NCBI GenBank assembly: GCA_044463945.1
Contig: JBIQLW010000015.1
Location: 20,832 to 84,831, forward strand
Direction: 5' to 3'
Length of the DNA stretch: 64,000 bases
Source: 62-47 sp044463945
GTDB lineage: Bacteria > Pseudomonadota > Alphaproteobacteria > Rhizobiales > Xanthobacteraceae
Positions 1-7,152 of the stretch are shown in pieces. The translations under genes were made by a program, and so were the position numbers. Position 1 is the stretch's first letter, and each line of letters opens with the position of its first letter. A model generated the notes under the pieces. The model searched no databases, was not told the DNA's origin, and saw only the letters and a list, made by a program, of their open reading frames with translations.

Positions 1-187
1 TCTTCTTGCCGATGCCGCCGAGGACGATCACCGCGATTGAGGGCGCGCGGCGCAGGTCCATCAGGTGCCGGGTCAGTTCGTCGATGGTCGCAAGCGACAG
101 GCTGTTGCCGTTGCGCGGCCGATTCAACGACAGGAAGGACACCGCACCGACATCTTCCCGGACAACAAGATTTTCATCCTCGCCCAT
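1..187 (-). CDS. Enoyl-CoA hydratase/isomerase (crotonase) family protein, N-terminal part only
   Basis: The 5' end of a minus-strand gene that runs off the left edge; 62 codons are visible from an ATG at 187, preceded by a strong GAGGAGGA ribosome site. The translation has the crotonase opening: a short beta strand, the LNRPRNGNSLS motif (about residues 21-31), a helix with ELTRHLMDLRR, and the strand VIVLGGIGKK that leads to the oxyanion-hole loop. The family acts on acyl-CoA thioesters (hydration, isomerisation or hydrolysis), usually in the cytoplasm. The oxyanion-hole glycine and catalytic residues lie outside the window, so the reaction cannot be assigned. The open reading frame has no stop in the window. 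Family call is firm; substrate is unknown. Confidence 0.85.
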   Translation of the reverse strand, partial: MGEDENLVVREDVGAVSFLSLNRPRNGNSLSLATIDELTRHLMDLRRAPSIAVIVLGGIGKK

Positions 188-322
188 CAAGTCCTCCTCA
201 GGCTCTGCTGGCGCAATACAACACAAACGCCTCGAAGGGACCAGCGGCAATCGCCGATGCCGCCGGTGAGCGTCGGGGCTGGCCGGAGCGAATAACCGAT
301 ACCCGCCCGGGGACAAGATGCG

Positions 323-1450
323 TCAGGCGCTGAACATCCAGAGTTGCTCGCTTGCCATGTAACCCGTGAGCAGGAGCACGCCGACGACAACGATCATCGC
401 CGCCGCGCCGACCTCGATGCCTTTCATGGCAAGCGTTCCCGCGCCCGACCGGGAGACAGCGATACGATCCGCCAGATCGCGCGCGCAGACGGCGATGGTT
501 GCGATCGCGGCAACCGTGATTGCCGTACCGATGCCCATCAGGAAGGTCGAAGCGACTCCGGTCCAGAACAGGTCCTGGGACAGGGCGAACACCAGAACGA
601 TGATCGCGCCCGAACACGGACGGGCACCGACCGACACCACGGCAGCCAGCCCCCTTCGCCAGCCGCCCGGCCCCGCGAGGTCTTCCGGCTCCGGACCGTG
701 GGCGTGGCTCCAGGCGGACGCATGATCGTGACCGCACGGATGGTCATGATCGTGTTCGGCGTGATGCCCATCGTCGTGATGATGATGAGCGCAACCGCAA
801 CGGCCGGCCGGGCCGGATGCGCCCGGAATGCGGATCTCGACCGGCGCCGCGGCGGCGCCGAGGTTTCTGGGGCGCGCGATGTCACGATACGACCGGACGA
901 AGCTCCGCCCCTTCACCCAAAAGAGCCGCAAGCCGATGGCCACGATCAGGCAATAGCTCACGATCTCGATCACCCGAACCGTATTGCCCATGGCTTTCGC
1001 GGTAACCCCCAGGATGCCGGCACCGATCGCGACGATCGCAATCGCAACGATCGACTGGAGCATGGCGGAGACAAACGACAGCGCGATGCCGCGCCGCCAT
1101 GTCTCGTTGTTCGCGACCAGATAGGAGGAAATCACCGCCTTGCCATGACCGGGGCCGGCGGCATGGAAGATGCCGTAAAGGAAGGACAGACCCAGCAGCC
1201 CCCAGACGGCGGAGCCATTGCTCTTGCTGGCGCGGATGAGGCCGGAAAGCGAGCGATAGAAGGCCGCCTGCTGGCTGAAAATCCATTCGAAGAAGCCGGT
1301 GGAAGGCGAAACGGGAGCCGGCTGCCGCGGCCCGAACGGCAGGCCCTGGGCCGAAGCGATGTCAACCAGGCCGAACACGAGAAGAAACGCGCAGATGCAA
1401 ATGACACCACATATCGCATAGGGGCATCGACGCCCGTGACGATTCCTCAT
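323..1450 (-). CDS. NicO/RcnA-family nickel/cobalt transporter with His-rich loop
   Basis: A 375-residue polytopic inner-membrane protein of the NicO (COG2215) family, which moves Ni2+ or Co2+ across the inner membrane. Visible marks are an N-terminal hydrophobic segment (about 12-32), the family motif HAAGPGHGKAVISSYL (96-111), several further hydrophobic segments, and a cytoplasmic-type loop at about 217-251 packed with His, Asp and Cys that suits metal binding. It follows the DUF1007 gene by 57 bp on the same strand, the pairing usual for this family (COG3683 with COG2215). A Zur-like box lies upstream of the pair, so zinc-linked control is likely and zinc as the true substrate cannot be excluded. 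Direction of transport cannot be read from sequence. Confidence 0.88.
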   Translation of the reverse strand: MRNRHGRRCPYAICGVICICAFLLVFGLVDIASAQGLPFGPRQPAPVSPSTGFFEWIFSQQAAFYRSLSGLIRASKSNGSAVWGLLGLSFLYGIFHAAGPGHGKAVISSYLVANNETWRRGIALSFVSAMLQSIVAIAIVAIGAGILGVTAKAMGNTVRVIEIVSYCLIVAIGLRLFWVKGRSFVRSYRDIARPRNLGAAAAPVEIRIPGASGPAGRCGCAHHHHDDGHHAEHDHDHPCGHDHASAWSHAHGPEPEDLAGPGGWRRGLAAVVSVGARPCSGAIIVLVFALSQDLFWTGVASTFLMGIGTAITVAAIATIAVCARDLADRIAVSRSGAGTLAMKGIEVGAAAMIVVVGVLLLTGYMASEQLWMFSA

Positions 1451-1507
1451 TCCGGCTCCTCGGGCGTCGCTCCCGGCATTCCAAAGACCCGCTTGGTCAC
1501 GACGATC

Positions 1508-2152
1508 TCACAGGCATTTCACCTGGATCTTGTTCGAGAACAGCTTGCCGAAGCTATCGAAGGGATCAAGCGGGTTCTGATCGAGCTGGCTCATTCGAAG
1601 CTGCTCGGCGGGCGTCGGCTCGTGGGGAAGATCGACCTTGAGATTGCAGCGCTGCGGGGCGCCGGTGAGCGCGACCGGCGTTCCCTTGGCAAACTTGAAG
1701 TCGACAAAAATCGTCGGATCGTGGATCTCGATGAGCATGGCCTTGGCCGAAACGGGTTGTTTCAGCGGCAAGGTGAAATGCAGGGTCAGCGCCGAATCCT
1801 TGTATTCCAGCCAGTAATCCACCGGATCGGTGAACATCGCCTTCTTGCCGTCCGCCTTCGCGTAGGTGAAGTAGTCGTATTCCTTCAGCGACGTGACGTT
1901 GACCTCGGCAAGGTCGCGAAGCTCCTCGCGGGTATATTGCCCCTTCTGCGCGTGCTGGATGCCTTGCAAGGCGTAAGCCGAGAACATGTCGTCGAAGGTC
2001 CATGCGTGGCGGATTCCGGTCATCACGCCGTCCGCCGTGTAGAGGACTTCGCTATGAATGGTGACCCAGACATGCGGGTGAGCGCTTGCCCGCACGGGTG
2101 CGCACGCGAGCATGAAAAGTCCAAGACAAATGATGGCGCCGATCCGACTCAT
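1508..2152 (-). CDS. DUF1007 family periplasmic protein (metal-transporter partner)
   Basis: A 214-residue protein of the DUF1007/COG3683 family, found beside NicO-type metal transporters and thought to be their periplasmic component. The chosen ATG at 2152 gives a clean signal peptide (MSRIGAIICLGLFMLACAPVRASA) ending just before HPHVWV, the family's opening motif; the same frame is open to 2287 but the extra residues are remnants of the broken gene upstream. Mature protein would therefore begin with His-Pro-His, a possible amino-terminal metal site (inference). The ATG overlaps the last stop codon of the upstream pseudogene remnant. Downstream is the NicO transporter. The family's biochemical function is not established; the family assignment is firm. 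Confidence 0.85.
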   Translation of the reverse strand: MSRIGAIICLGLFMLACAPVRASAHPHVWVTIHSEVLYTADGVMTGIRHAWTFDDMFSAYALQGIQHAQKGQYTREELRDLAEVNVTSLKEYDYFTYAKADGKKAMFTDPVDYWLEYKDSALTLHFTLPLKQPVSAKAMLIEIHDPTIFVDFKFAKGTPVALTGAPQRCNLKVDLPHEPTPAEQLRMSQLDQNPLDPFDSFGKLFSNKIQVKCL

Positions 2153-2400
2153 GATTCCGCGAACGATAGCGATGAGTACGGCGGAATGGCGACGGTCTTG
2201 TCGCGGCCGCGGATTTCGAGCGCCGTTGAGACCGGCAAGGGCCCGCCGGAGCCCATCGTCATTTCCACCGGAGCCTCCCCCATGCACGTCACCTCATCCT
2301 GCCGAGCCTGCCCGGCGTCGATGTTACCTGCTCATGTCGTTGACGATGACCGCGATGCGTTGGTCTTCCCCTAGGCAAGTGAAGCCGGTCTTGTCTTCAT
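2153..2400 (-). pseudogene. Degraded CobW/COG0523-type GTPase gene (remnant)
   Basis: Reading the minus strand from an ATG at 2400, short pieces of a CobW-family (G3E GTPase, zinc metallochaperone type) gene appear in order but in shifting frames. There is a damaged P-loop (T-G-F, then L-A-stop-G-K-T), then RIAVIVNDMS in frame near 2360-2330. VNIDA follows once two single-base deletions are restored. Then come VEMT and a piece resembling the EPLPV region. Intact family members read TGFLGAGKTT...RVAVIVNDMSEVNIDA...VEMTNGCICC, so about 15 codons after GKT, the CxCC metal site and all of the C-terminal part are gone. The remnant sits directly behind a Zur-like operator, where COG0523 genes commonly lie. 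The identification rests on motif order, not an alignment. Confidence 0.7.
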
Positions 2401-2418
2401 GAAACGTTATAACATTAC
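2401..2418 (-). promoter_or_regulatory. Zur-like operator overlapping a -10 element
   Basis: The 18-mer GAAACGTTATAACATTAC is an imperfect inverted repeat around TTATAA and resembles alphaproteobacterial Zur boxes. On the minus strand it covers a -10 TATAAC (2406-2411). A -35 TTGTCA lies at 2428-2433, 16 bp away, so a bound Zur repressor would block the polymerase. It faces the CobW remnant and the DUF1007-NicO pair. The predicted transcript would start about at the remnant's ATG. The box is seen in the sequence; the Zur assignment is by similarity. Confidence 0.65.
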
Positions 2419-2578
2419 ATTAATTGTTGACAAGAACCCTTTCTGCGGACATCGCCGTTGCGGCACGGCCCTGCACCGGTGTCGTGCGCGGCGCGGGTTG
2501 GTTTGCTGCGCAACGGCTGCGGTTGTTATCGCGGTCGCGAGCAGGCGCAATCGTGAAGGGCGGCCGACATCGCCGACA

Positions 2579-3406
2579 TCATCGTGTGAACCTGATCGGA
2601 ACGGCGAGTGTGATCGAACCACCGCCGACGTTCGGCGGTGGAGCGGGAACCGGGCTGGCGCGACGTGGCAGGGAAGCGGCCTCGGCATCCAGAACCCTGT
2701 CGCCGGACGAGCGGACCAGCCGGGCGGAGAGCACGCGGCCTGAACGGTTGATGGTGAACGCGACCATCGCAACGCCGGTGGCCGCCGCACCCGGCGGAAA
2801 GCGCTTGTGGCGGTTGAGGTGCGCCATCAGCGCGCCGCGCCATGAGGCGGGCGACATCGACGACGCCATGCCCTCGGCCGGTGCGGCGGCGCGGTCTGCG
2901 CGCTGCGCCTGCGAACTCGGCGGCGCGGTGGTGCGCGGCGCGGTCTTCTGCTTTCTCTTCTTCGGCTTCGGTTTCGGCTTCGGCTTCGGTGGCTCGGCCT
3001 TGGGCGGTAACACCACCTCGGCCTTCTCGATCTTCGGCTGCTCCGGCGGCTTGATCTCGGTTTCCACCGGCGGCTCCGGTGGCGGCTCGGGTTCAGGCTT
3101 GACCTCCTCCTCGACCGGCTTTTCCGGTTCAGGTTCGGGCTGATCGTCAGCCTCGACCATCTGCGGCCCCGGCGCGATATCCTGCTGCGGCGCCTCGGGC
3201 GCCACCGCGAGCGGCGCCAGCTCCATCATGATCGCGGCCGGCGGATCGCCCGGCGGCTCTGCCACCGCCGGCCAATTGAGGGCCAGCCATACGCCGCCGG
3301 CGTGCAAGGCGACCACCGCGAGCCCGGCCACCGTCCAGCGCAGCGCCGTGACCAGTGTCACGTCGCCAGTTGTCCAGCCATCGGGATCGCGCCAGTCGAT
3401 CGTCAT
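2579..3406 (-). CDS. tonB: TonB energy-transducing protein
   Basis: A 275-residue TonB: it carries proton-motive energy from ExbB-ExbD in the inner membrane to outer-membrane receptors. The order is typical: one N-terminal membrane anchor (about 24-45), a long Pro/Glu/Lys-rich periplasm-spanning region (about 75-165) with a run of Lys-Pro pairs, then a C-terminal TonB domain with the ASWRGALMAHLNRHKRFPPGA signature and a final beta strand ending AVPIRFTR. The usual YP of the signature is FP here. Its ATG overlaps the exbD stop by 4 bp, so translation is probably coupled. It is the last gene of the fecI-to-tonB run. Confidence 0.93.
   Translation of the reverse strand: MTIDWRDPDGWTTGDVTLVTALRWTVAGLAVVALHAGGVWLALNWPAVAEPPGDPPAAIMMELAPLAVAPEAPQQDIAPGPQMVEADDQPEPEPEKPVEEEVKPEPEPPPEPPVETEIKPPEQPKIEKAEVVLPPKAEPPKPKPKPKPKKRKQKTAPRTTAPPSSQAQRADRAAAPAEGMASSMSPASWRGALMAHLNRHKRFPPGAAATGVAMVAFTINRSGRVLSARLVRSSGDRVLDAEAASLPRRASPVPAPPPNVGGGSITLAVPIRFTR
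2961..2990 (-). repeat. Hexanucleotide tandem repeat inside tonB
   Basis: Five copies of TTCGG(C/T) on the plus strand, encoding the Lys-Pro repeats of the TonB spacer on the minus strand. Change in copy number would keep the frame and alter only spacer length. Confidence 0.7.
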
Positions 3407-3867
3407 GGCTGTGTTGCCGCCAGCGGCTCCGAGCTACCCGCCGCCTGCCCGGTATCCTCCAGCCCGACCAGCGCGATCTTGAGATAGCCCGCCTGCCGCA
3501 GCAGGTTCATTACGTTCATCAACTCGCGATAGGCGACGACGCCGTCGGCGCGCAGGAAGACGCGCTGCTCGCGGTCATTGCCGGTCTGCCGGTCCAGCGT
3601 CGCCTGAAGCGCGCTGCGCGGCACGTCGTCGTTGCCGAGCGCCAGCGTGAGGTCCGGCTTCACGGTGAGGAACACCGGCTTGTCCGGACGCGGCTGCGGC
3701 TCAGCGTTCGACACCGGCAGATCGACGGCGACATCGACGGTCGACAGCGGCGCGGCCACCATGAAGATGATGAGCAACACCAGCATCACGTCGATGAACG
3801 GCGTGACGTTGATCTCGCTCAGTTCATCGATGCCGCCGTCCTGCGGGTCCTTGAGCGATACGGCCAT
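3403..3867 (-). CDS. exbD: ExbD biopolymer transport protein
   Basis: A 154-residue inner-membrane protein with the ExbD layout: short cytoplasmic tail, the INVTPFIDVMLVLLIIFMV membrane helix (about 19-38) containing the conserved proton-carrying Asp (in PFIDV), and a periplasmic domain. With ExbB it forms the proton channel that drives TonB. It lies 6 bp after exbB and overlaps tonB by 4 bp, giving the classic exbB-exbD-tonB order. A C-terminal tail rich in Ala, Ser and Pro is slightly longer than in many homologues. Confidence 0.94.
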   Translation of the reverse strand: MAVSLKDPQDGGIDELSEINVTPFIDVMLVLLIIFMVAAPLSTVDVAVDLPVSNAEPQPRPDKPVFLTVKPDLTLALGNDDVPRSALQATLDRQTGNDREQRVFLRADGVVAYRELMNVMNLLRQAGYLKIALVGLEDTGQAAGSSEPLAATQP

Positions 3868-3873
3868 GGCGCC

Positions 3874-4839
3874 TCACTCCGCGGCGGAGCGGCCGCGCTC
3901 CAGCGACATCACGGACGAGACAAGTCCCCGCTCCTGCCGTTCGAGGTCGCGCGAGATATGCTGGATGATCTCGCCGGAAGCGTCCGACAGCAATGCCCGG
4001 TAACTCGCCAGCGCGCGGGCGAACACGTTGTAGATGATGACTGCCGGAATGGCGGCGACGAGACCGAGCGCGGTCGCCAGCAGCGCCTCGGCGATGCCCG
4101 GCGCCACCACCGCAAGATTGGTGGTCTTGGAATGAGAGATGCCGATGAAGGCGTTCATGATGCCCCACACGGTGCCGAACAGGCCGACGAACGGTGCGGT
4201 GGCGCCGATGGTCGCGAGCAATCCGGTGCCGCGGGCGATGTCGCGCCCGGCCCTGGCCTCGATGCGCGAGAGCGCGATGGCGAGGCGCTCCTTGACGCCT
4301 TCAGCCGACAGGTTCGATGAGCGACGGCGTTCGTGCTCCGCCGCCGCCATCAGATCGGCCACCGTGCCCTTGCCGGTCCAGCCGGACGCGATCCCGGCGC
4401 GCGCCGCTTCCAGATTGTCGGCACGGGCAAGCTTTCGCACGTAACTGCGTGCCCGCCGCCGCGCGGCCGCGAGCTCCATGCCCTTCGCGAGCCAGATCGT
4501 CCACGTCACCAGCGAAGCAAAGGCCAGCCCGATCATCACCGCCTTCACGACGATGTCGGCCTGCATGAACATGCCCCACGGCGACAGATCGCGCGGCAGC
4601 GCGGAACCCGACGCGGCCGGTGCAGGCGTCGCAACAGGCGCGGCATCGTGAGGTGCGGCATCGGACGCCGGCGGCGCAGAGGTGTCTCCGGATACCGACA
4701 CAGCGCTCCCGGCAGGGGCCGCCGCGGCGGCAGGCGCGCCGTCCTGCTGCGCATGTGCCATGACCGGAGCGCCGAGAGCGACGATCAGCGCCGCAAGCAC
4801 TGCGTAAGTTGTCCTTGCTGTCCGTCGCCTCATCATCAT
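3874..4839 (-). CDS. exbB: ExbB proton-channel protein (long form with N-terminal extension)
   Basis: A 321-residue ExbB. A signal-peptide-like start (1-30) precedes an Ala/Pro-rich periplasmic stretch (31-85), the extended form common in Rhizobiales. Three membrane helices follow: about 96-117, and two in the C-terminal MotA/TolQ/ExbB domain, which contains LLATIGATAPFVGLFGTVWGIMNAF-like sequence near residues 205-230. It forms the ExbB pentamer that houses ExbD and powers TonB. It is 7 bp upstream of the 55-codon ORF's stop at 4847, and 6 bp before exbD. Assignment is firm. Confidence 0.93.
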   Translation of the reverse strand: MMMRRRTARTTYAVLAALIVALGAPVMAHAQQDGAPAAAAAPAGSAVSVSGDTSAPPASDAAPHDAAPVATPAPAASGSALPRDLSPWGMFMQADIVVKAVMIGLAFASLVTWTIWLAKGMELAAARRRARSYVRKLARADNLEAARAGIASGWTGKGTVADLMAAAEHERRRSSNLSAEGVKERLAIALSRIEARAGRDIARGTGLLATIGATAPFVGLFGTVWGIMNAFIGISHSKTTNLAVVAPGIAEALLATALGLVAAIPAVIIYNVFARALASYRALLSDASGEIIQHISRDLERQERGLVSSVMSLERGRSAAE

Positions 4840-4846
4840 TCCTTCC

Positions 4847-5014
4847 TCAATTTACCGACTCGCCAGCACCGGCAGCGCGCGAAACTGAATCAGCAGCGCC
4901 AACGCACCCTCTCGCTGCGATGATGTGCCGTGATCTGCGCATCCGCCGCGCGGGAGGCATCCATGGCGGCATGGTGGTGCCGTCCACATCGTCCAAAAGC
5001 ACGGGGGCGTTCAT
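4847..5014 (-). CDS. Possible small protein of 55 residues upstream of exbB
   Basis: An ATG at 5014 lies 10 bp after the stop of the 109-residue gene, with AAAGGGGAT as a ribosome site, and the frame stays open for 55 codons to a stop just before exbB. The product has an acidic, Pro-rich start (MNAPVLLDDVDGTTMPPWMP) and an Arg-rich middle, with no signal peptide or membrane segment. I recognise no family. The ribosome site and neat fit between two operon genes favour a real gene; the composition of the second half looks less protein-like, so this is uncertain. Confidence 0.4.
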   Translation of the reverse strand: MNAPVLLDDVDGTTMPPWMPPARRMRRSRHIIAARGCVGAADSVSRAAGAGESVN

Positions 5015-5024
5015 GATATCCCCT

Positions 5025-5354
5025 TTATTCGACGTCTTTGTAATCGACGTCGAACGACTGTCCCGCCCCGGCATCGAACAGAATGTAGAATTCGCCTTCC
5101 GGCCGTTTGAAGGTGACGGTCGAATCCGCGCCGAACGTCGTCTCAAGCACGACGGTTTCGTCGTAGCGGATGACGTCGAGCTTGACGCCGGGAACGCCAG
5201 TGCCGTCCGCGAACCCGCCCTCGCAGCGGACCGTCGTCGCATCGATCATCTTGCAAACGCAGAACGGCGGGTGCGCGGACGCGACGCCGGCAAACAAAGA
5301 CACCGCGCCGATTCCGGCAATGGTCAATCCGCTTTTCCAAAGTGCGCCCATCAT
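5025..5354 (-). CDS. Unrecognised small periplasmic protein with CxC motif
   Basis: A 109-residue protein with a clear signal peptide (1-27, ending GVASA) and a mature start HPPFCVCK, then a third Cys in TVRCEGGF (C32, C34, C44). The rest predicts as beta strands (GVPGVKLDVIRYDETVVL, FYILFDAGAG), like a small immunoglobulin- or carboxypeptidase-regulatory-type fold. It sits between a CxxC membrane protein and exbBD-tonB in an iron-type TonB operon, so a role in handling metal or ligand in the periplasm is plausible but inferred. I cannot name the family. The His at the predicted mature N-terminus next to a CxC is a candidate metal site. Confidence 0.7.
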   Translation of the reverse strand: MMGALWKSGLTIAGIGAVSLFAGVASAHPPFCVCKMIDATTVRCEGGFADGTGVPGVKLDVIRYDETVVLETTFGADSTVTFKRPEGEFYILFDAGAGQSFDVDYKDVE

Positions 5355-5881
5355 CGCTTCGCCCGCTCAAGCCAGGCCGCAGTCACGGGCGAAGCGGTGC
5401 GGATCGGGATCGTGGCCTGGTGCAGCGCGCCGTCCCAGCCCTCCAGCGTCAGCCACAGAAGATCGTCGGCGGCGGTTCGCTCCGGAATCCGTATCTCGGC
5501 GGTCTGGCGATACGGCGTGCCCGAGAACAGCGCGCCGGCGGTGCGGATGTTGCGCGGAGGGCCGACACGCAGATACGCCGCCTTCACCTCATCGACGCAA
5601 GCCGGGCACAGCGCCAGCACGAACGTCTTGGCATGGCCGGCACGGCCCTCCGCGTCCGGCTCGGCCACCTGGAATTCGGCAAGCCGCACGCTCCACGGCC
5701 CGACTTGGACCTCTCCGATCTCGCGCTCGCCCAGTCCCTTCTTGCCGTTGAGCAATGCGCCCTCGTGGAAGAACGCCGGCGCCGAGACGATCGGCACGAT
5801 CAGCAGCAGTGCGCTCAGATGAAACCGCCAGCGCCGCCACAGCAGCGCGATACGGGAGGAGGATGCCGCAAGCGCCGTCAT
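5351..5881 (-). CDS. Unrecognised membrane-anchored protein with CPAC motif
   Basis: A 176-residue protein starting at an ATG (5881) that overlaps the PepSY gene's stop by 4 bp; its own stop overlaps the next gene by 4 bp, so it is embedded in the operon. One N-terminal membrane segment (about 17-37) would place the remainder in the periplasm. A CPAC motif (C92, C95) follows the strand KTFVLAL, and the C-terminal half is beta-rich with IRIPERTAADDLLWLTLEGW. I know no named family. The CxxC could be a thiol-redox or metal site. Its place between a PepSY protein and ExbB/D suggests a job in periplasmic processing of the imported ligand (inference). Confidence 0.7.
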   Translation of the reverse strand: MTALAASSSRIALLWRRWRFHLSALLLIVPIVSAPAFFHEGALLNGKKGLGEREIGEVQVGPWSVRLAEFQVAEPDAEGRAGHAKTFVLALCPACVDEVKAAYLRVGPPRNIRTAGALFSGTPYRQTAEIRIPERTAADDLLWLTLEGWDGALHQATIPIRTASPVTAAWLERAKR

Positions 5882-7014
5882 TCCGCGGCCTCCAGTTCGA
5901 GCCGAACCTGCGCTCGCGCACGCACCAGCTTCACCGTCTCCAGCGCGGTGCGCCTCAACCACACCATCATCCCGGAGAACACCAGCGTCGTCAGCAACAG
6001 CCCGAACACGAAATAGACCAGCTTCAGCCAGACGCCGGCGAAGTCGCCGGTGTGCAGCGGCCGCATCGAGCCGGTGACGAGTTCGAGCGCGGAACGGTCG
6101 GAGACGCGCCGCGTCCGCTCGACCCTGCCGTTGTAGGAGTTGACGTCCACCGTCTCGAACAGCAGCGGATAGCTGCCCCGGCCGCCGACACGGATATGGC
6201 CATAGGCGCTGTCGGGAAGCTCCACGAAGCTCGGCTGAAGATCGGGCAATTGCGTCCGCACCGCTTCCGCCGCCCGGTCAAGGCTCATCCGCGGCGGTGG
6301 CGCTCCCCTGGCGACCACCGGCACGTCGGCACGGGCCACCACCGGCGGCACGCCCGCCGTCGAGATGGTGACACGCGTGTCGGCGAGGATGGCCTCGATC
6401 AGAAACCAGCTCGCCGTCACCGCCATGATGGCGATGAACGGAATCGACCACACGCCCGCCAGCCGGTGCAGGTCGCCCCAGAAGATGCGCTTGCCCTTGC
6501 TCAAACGAAGGCGCGGCCGCAGGAACGCACGCCAGAACCGCTTGTAGACGACAATGCCGGTCATCAGCGAACCGAGCAGCGGAATCGACAGCGCCGAGAC
6601 GATATACCAGCCGACCGGAAAGCCGCCGTCGAACGGCATCAGGAGCCAGCCATGCAGTGCGCGCACGAACTGCTGGAAATCGAATGCGCCAAGCTCCCCC
6701 TGAACCGCACCGGTGTAAGGATTGACGAGCAAAGTGCTCGAACTGCCGTCGGGGCGCGCCACCTGCACCCCCAGTGCGAAGATCGACTTCACCGGCCGCG
6801 AGATAAAACTCACCTGCGCCCCCGGCTGCTGGCGCTCCACCGCCGCCAGCACCGCGTCGTAACCGAGAAGCCGCGCGTCCGCCGCCGGCGCGTTGGCACG
6901 CACCGCCGGGTTCACCAGCCACACGATCTCCTGGCTGACGGTCGCGATCGATCCTGTCAGGCACACGAAAAACAGAAACGCCCAGATCGGCAGCGCCAGC
7001 CAGCCGTGGACCAC
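5878..7014 (-). CDS. PepSY-associated TM protein (iron-regulated membrane protein), start codon unclear
   Basis: A PepSY-TM family protein of at least 378 residues, of the kind found beside siderophore receptors and proposed to reduce or process the ferric complex in the periplasm. Four membrane segments are visible (near residues 8-30, 145-170, 195-220 and 325-350), with conserved His in VHGWLALPIW, ALHGWLLMPF and DLHRLAGVW suited to haem binding, and PepSY-like periplasmic regions between. The first usable codon is the GTG at 7014, but it falls inside the family motif WFVVHGW and has no ribosome site. The frame stays open upstream, where GGAGAGGG (7058-7065) is followed 7 nt later by ATA (7050), so the true start may be that ATA. 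The gene follows the receptor. Confidence 0.85.
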   Translation of the reverse strand: MVHGWLALPIWAFLFFVCLTGSIATVSQEIVWLVNPAVRANAPAADARLLGYDAVLAAVERQQPGAQVSFISRPVKSIFALGVQVARPDGSSSTLLVNPYTGAVQGELGAFDFQQFVRALHGWLLMPFDGGFPVGWYIVSALSIPLLGSLMTGIVVYKRFWRAFLRPRLRLSKGKRIFWGDLHRLAGVWSIPFIAIMAVTASWFLIEAILADTRVTISTAGVPPVVARADVPVVARGAPPPRMSLDRAAEAVRTQLPDLQPSFVELPDSAYGHIRVGGRGSYPLLFETVDVNSYNGRVERTRRVSDRSALELVTGSMRPLHTGDFAGVWLKLVYFVFGLLLTTLVFSGMMVWLRRTALETVKLVRARAQVRLELEAAE

Positions 7015-7047
7015 GAACCAGATACGCGCGCTTGAGGTTTTACGCGA

Positions 7048-7065
7048 TATTGTCCGACCCTCTCC
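7048..7065 (-). promoter_or_regulatory. Ribosome site followed by an ATA codon
   Basis: Minus-strand GGAGAGGG (7058-7065), 7 nt, then ATA (7048-7050). It begins MSRKTSSARIWFVVHGW if ATA is read as the start, which restores the N-terminus expected for a PepSY-TM protein. No ATG, GTG or TTG occurs in frame between the upstream TGA and the GTG at 7014. Confidence 0.5.
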
Positions 7066-7152
7066 AGTTGAGCCTTCTTGCGCCGAACCCGCGCGGCGAC
7101 GATTTCACCTCCGCCGCCGCATCGCCGCCCCTCTCCCAAGGAGCCGGGCTGT

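Noticed and set aside
2153..2287. Longer start for the DUF1007 protein at 2287
   Set aside because: Would place 45 Arg/Gly-rich residues before a perfect signal peptide; that stretch is CobW debris read in another frame.
344..2374. Plus-strand ORF of 676 codons opposite nicO and DUF1007
   Set aside because: Antisense shadow: the minus strand encodes clear families with signal peptides, while this product is Asp/Arg/His-rich and has no domain.
2961..2990. TTCGGC tandem repeats as a CRISPR-like or regulatory repeat
   Set aside because: Too short and without spacers; simply encodes the Lys-Pro repeats of TonB.
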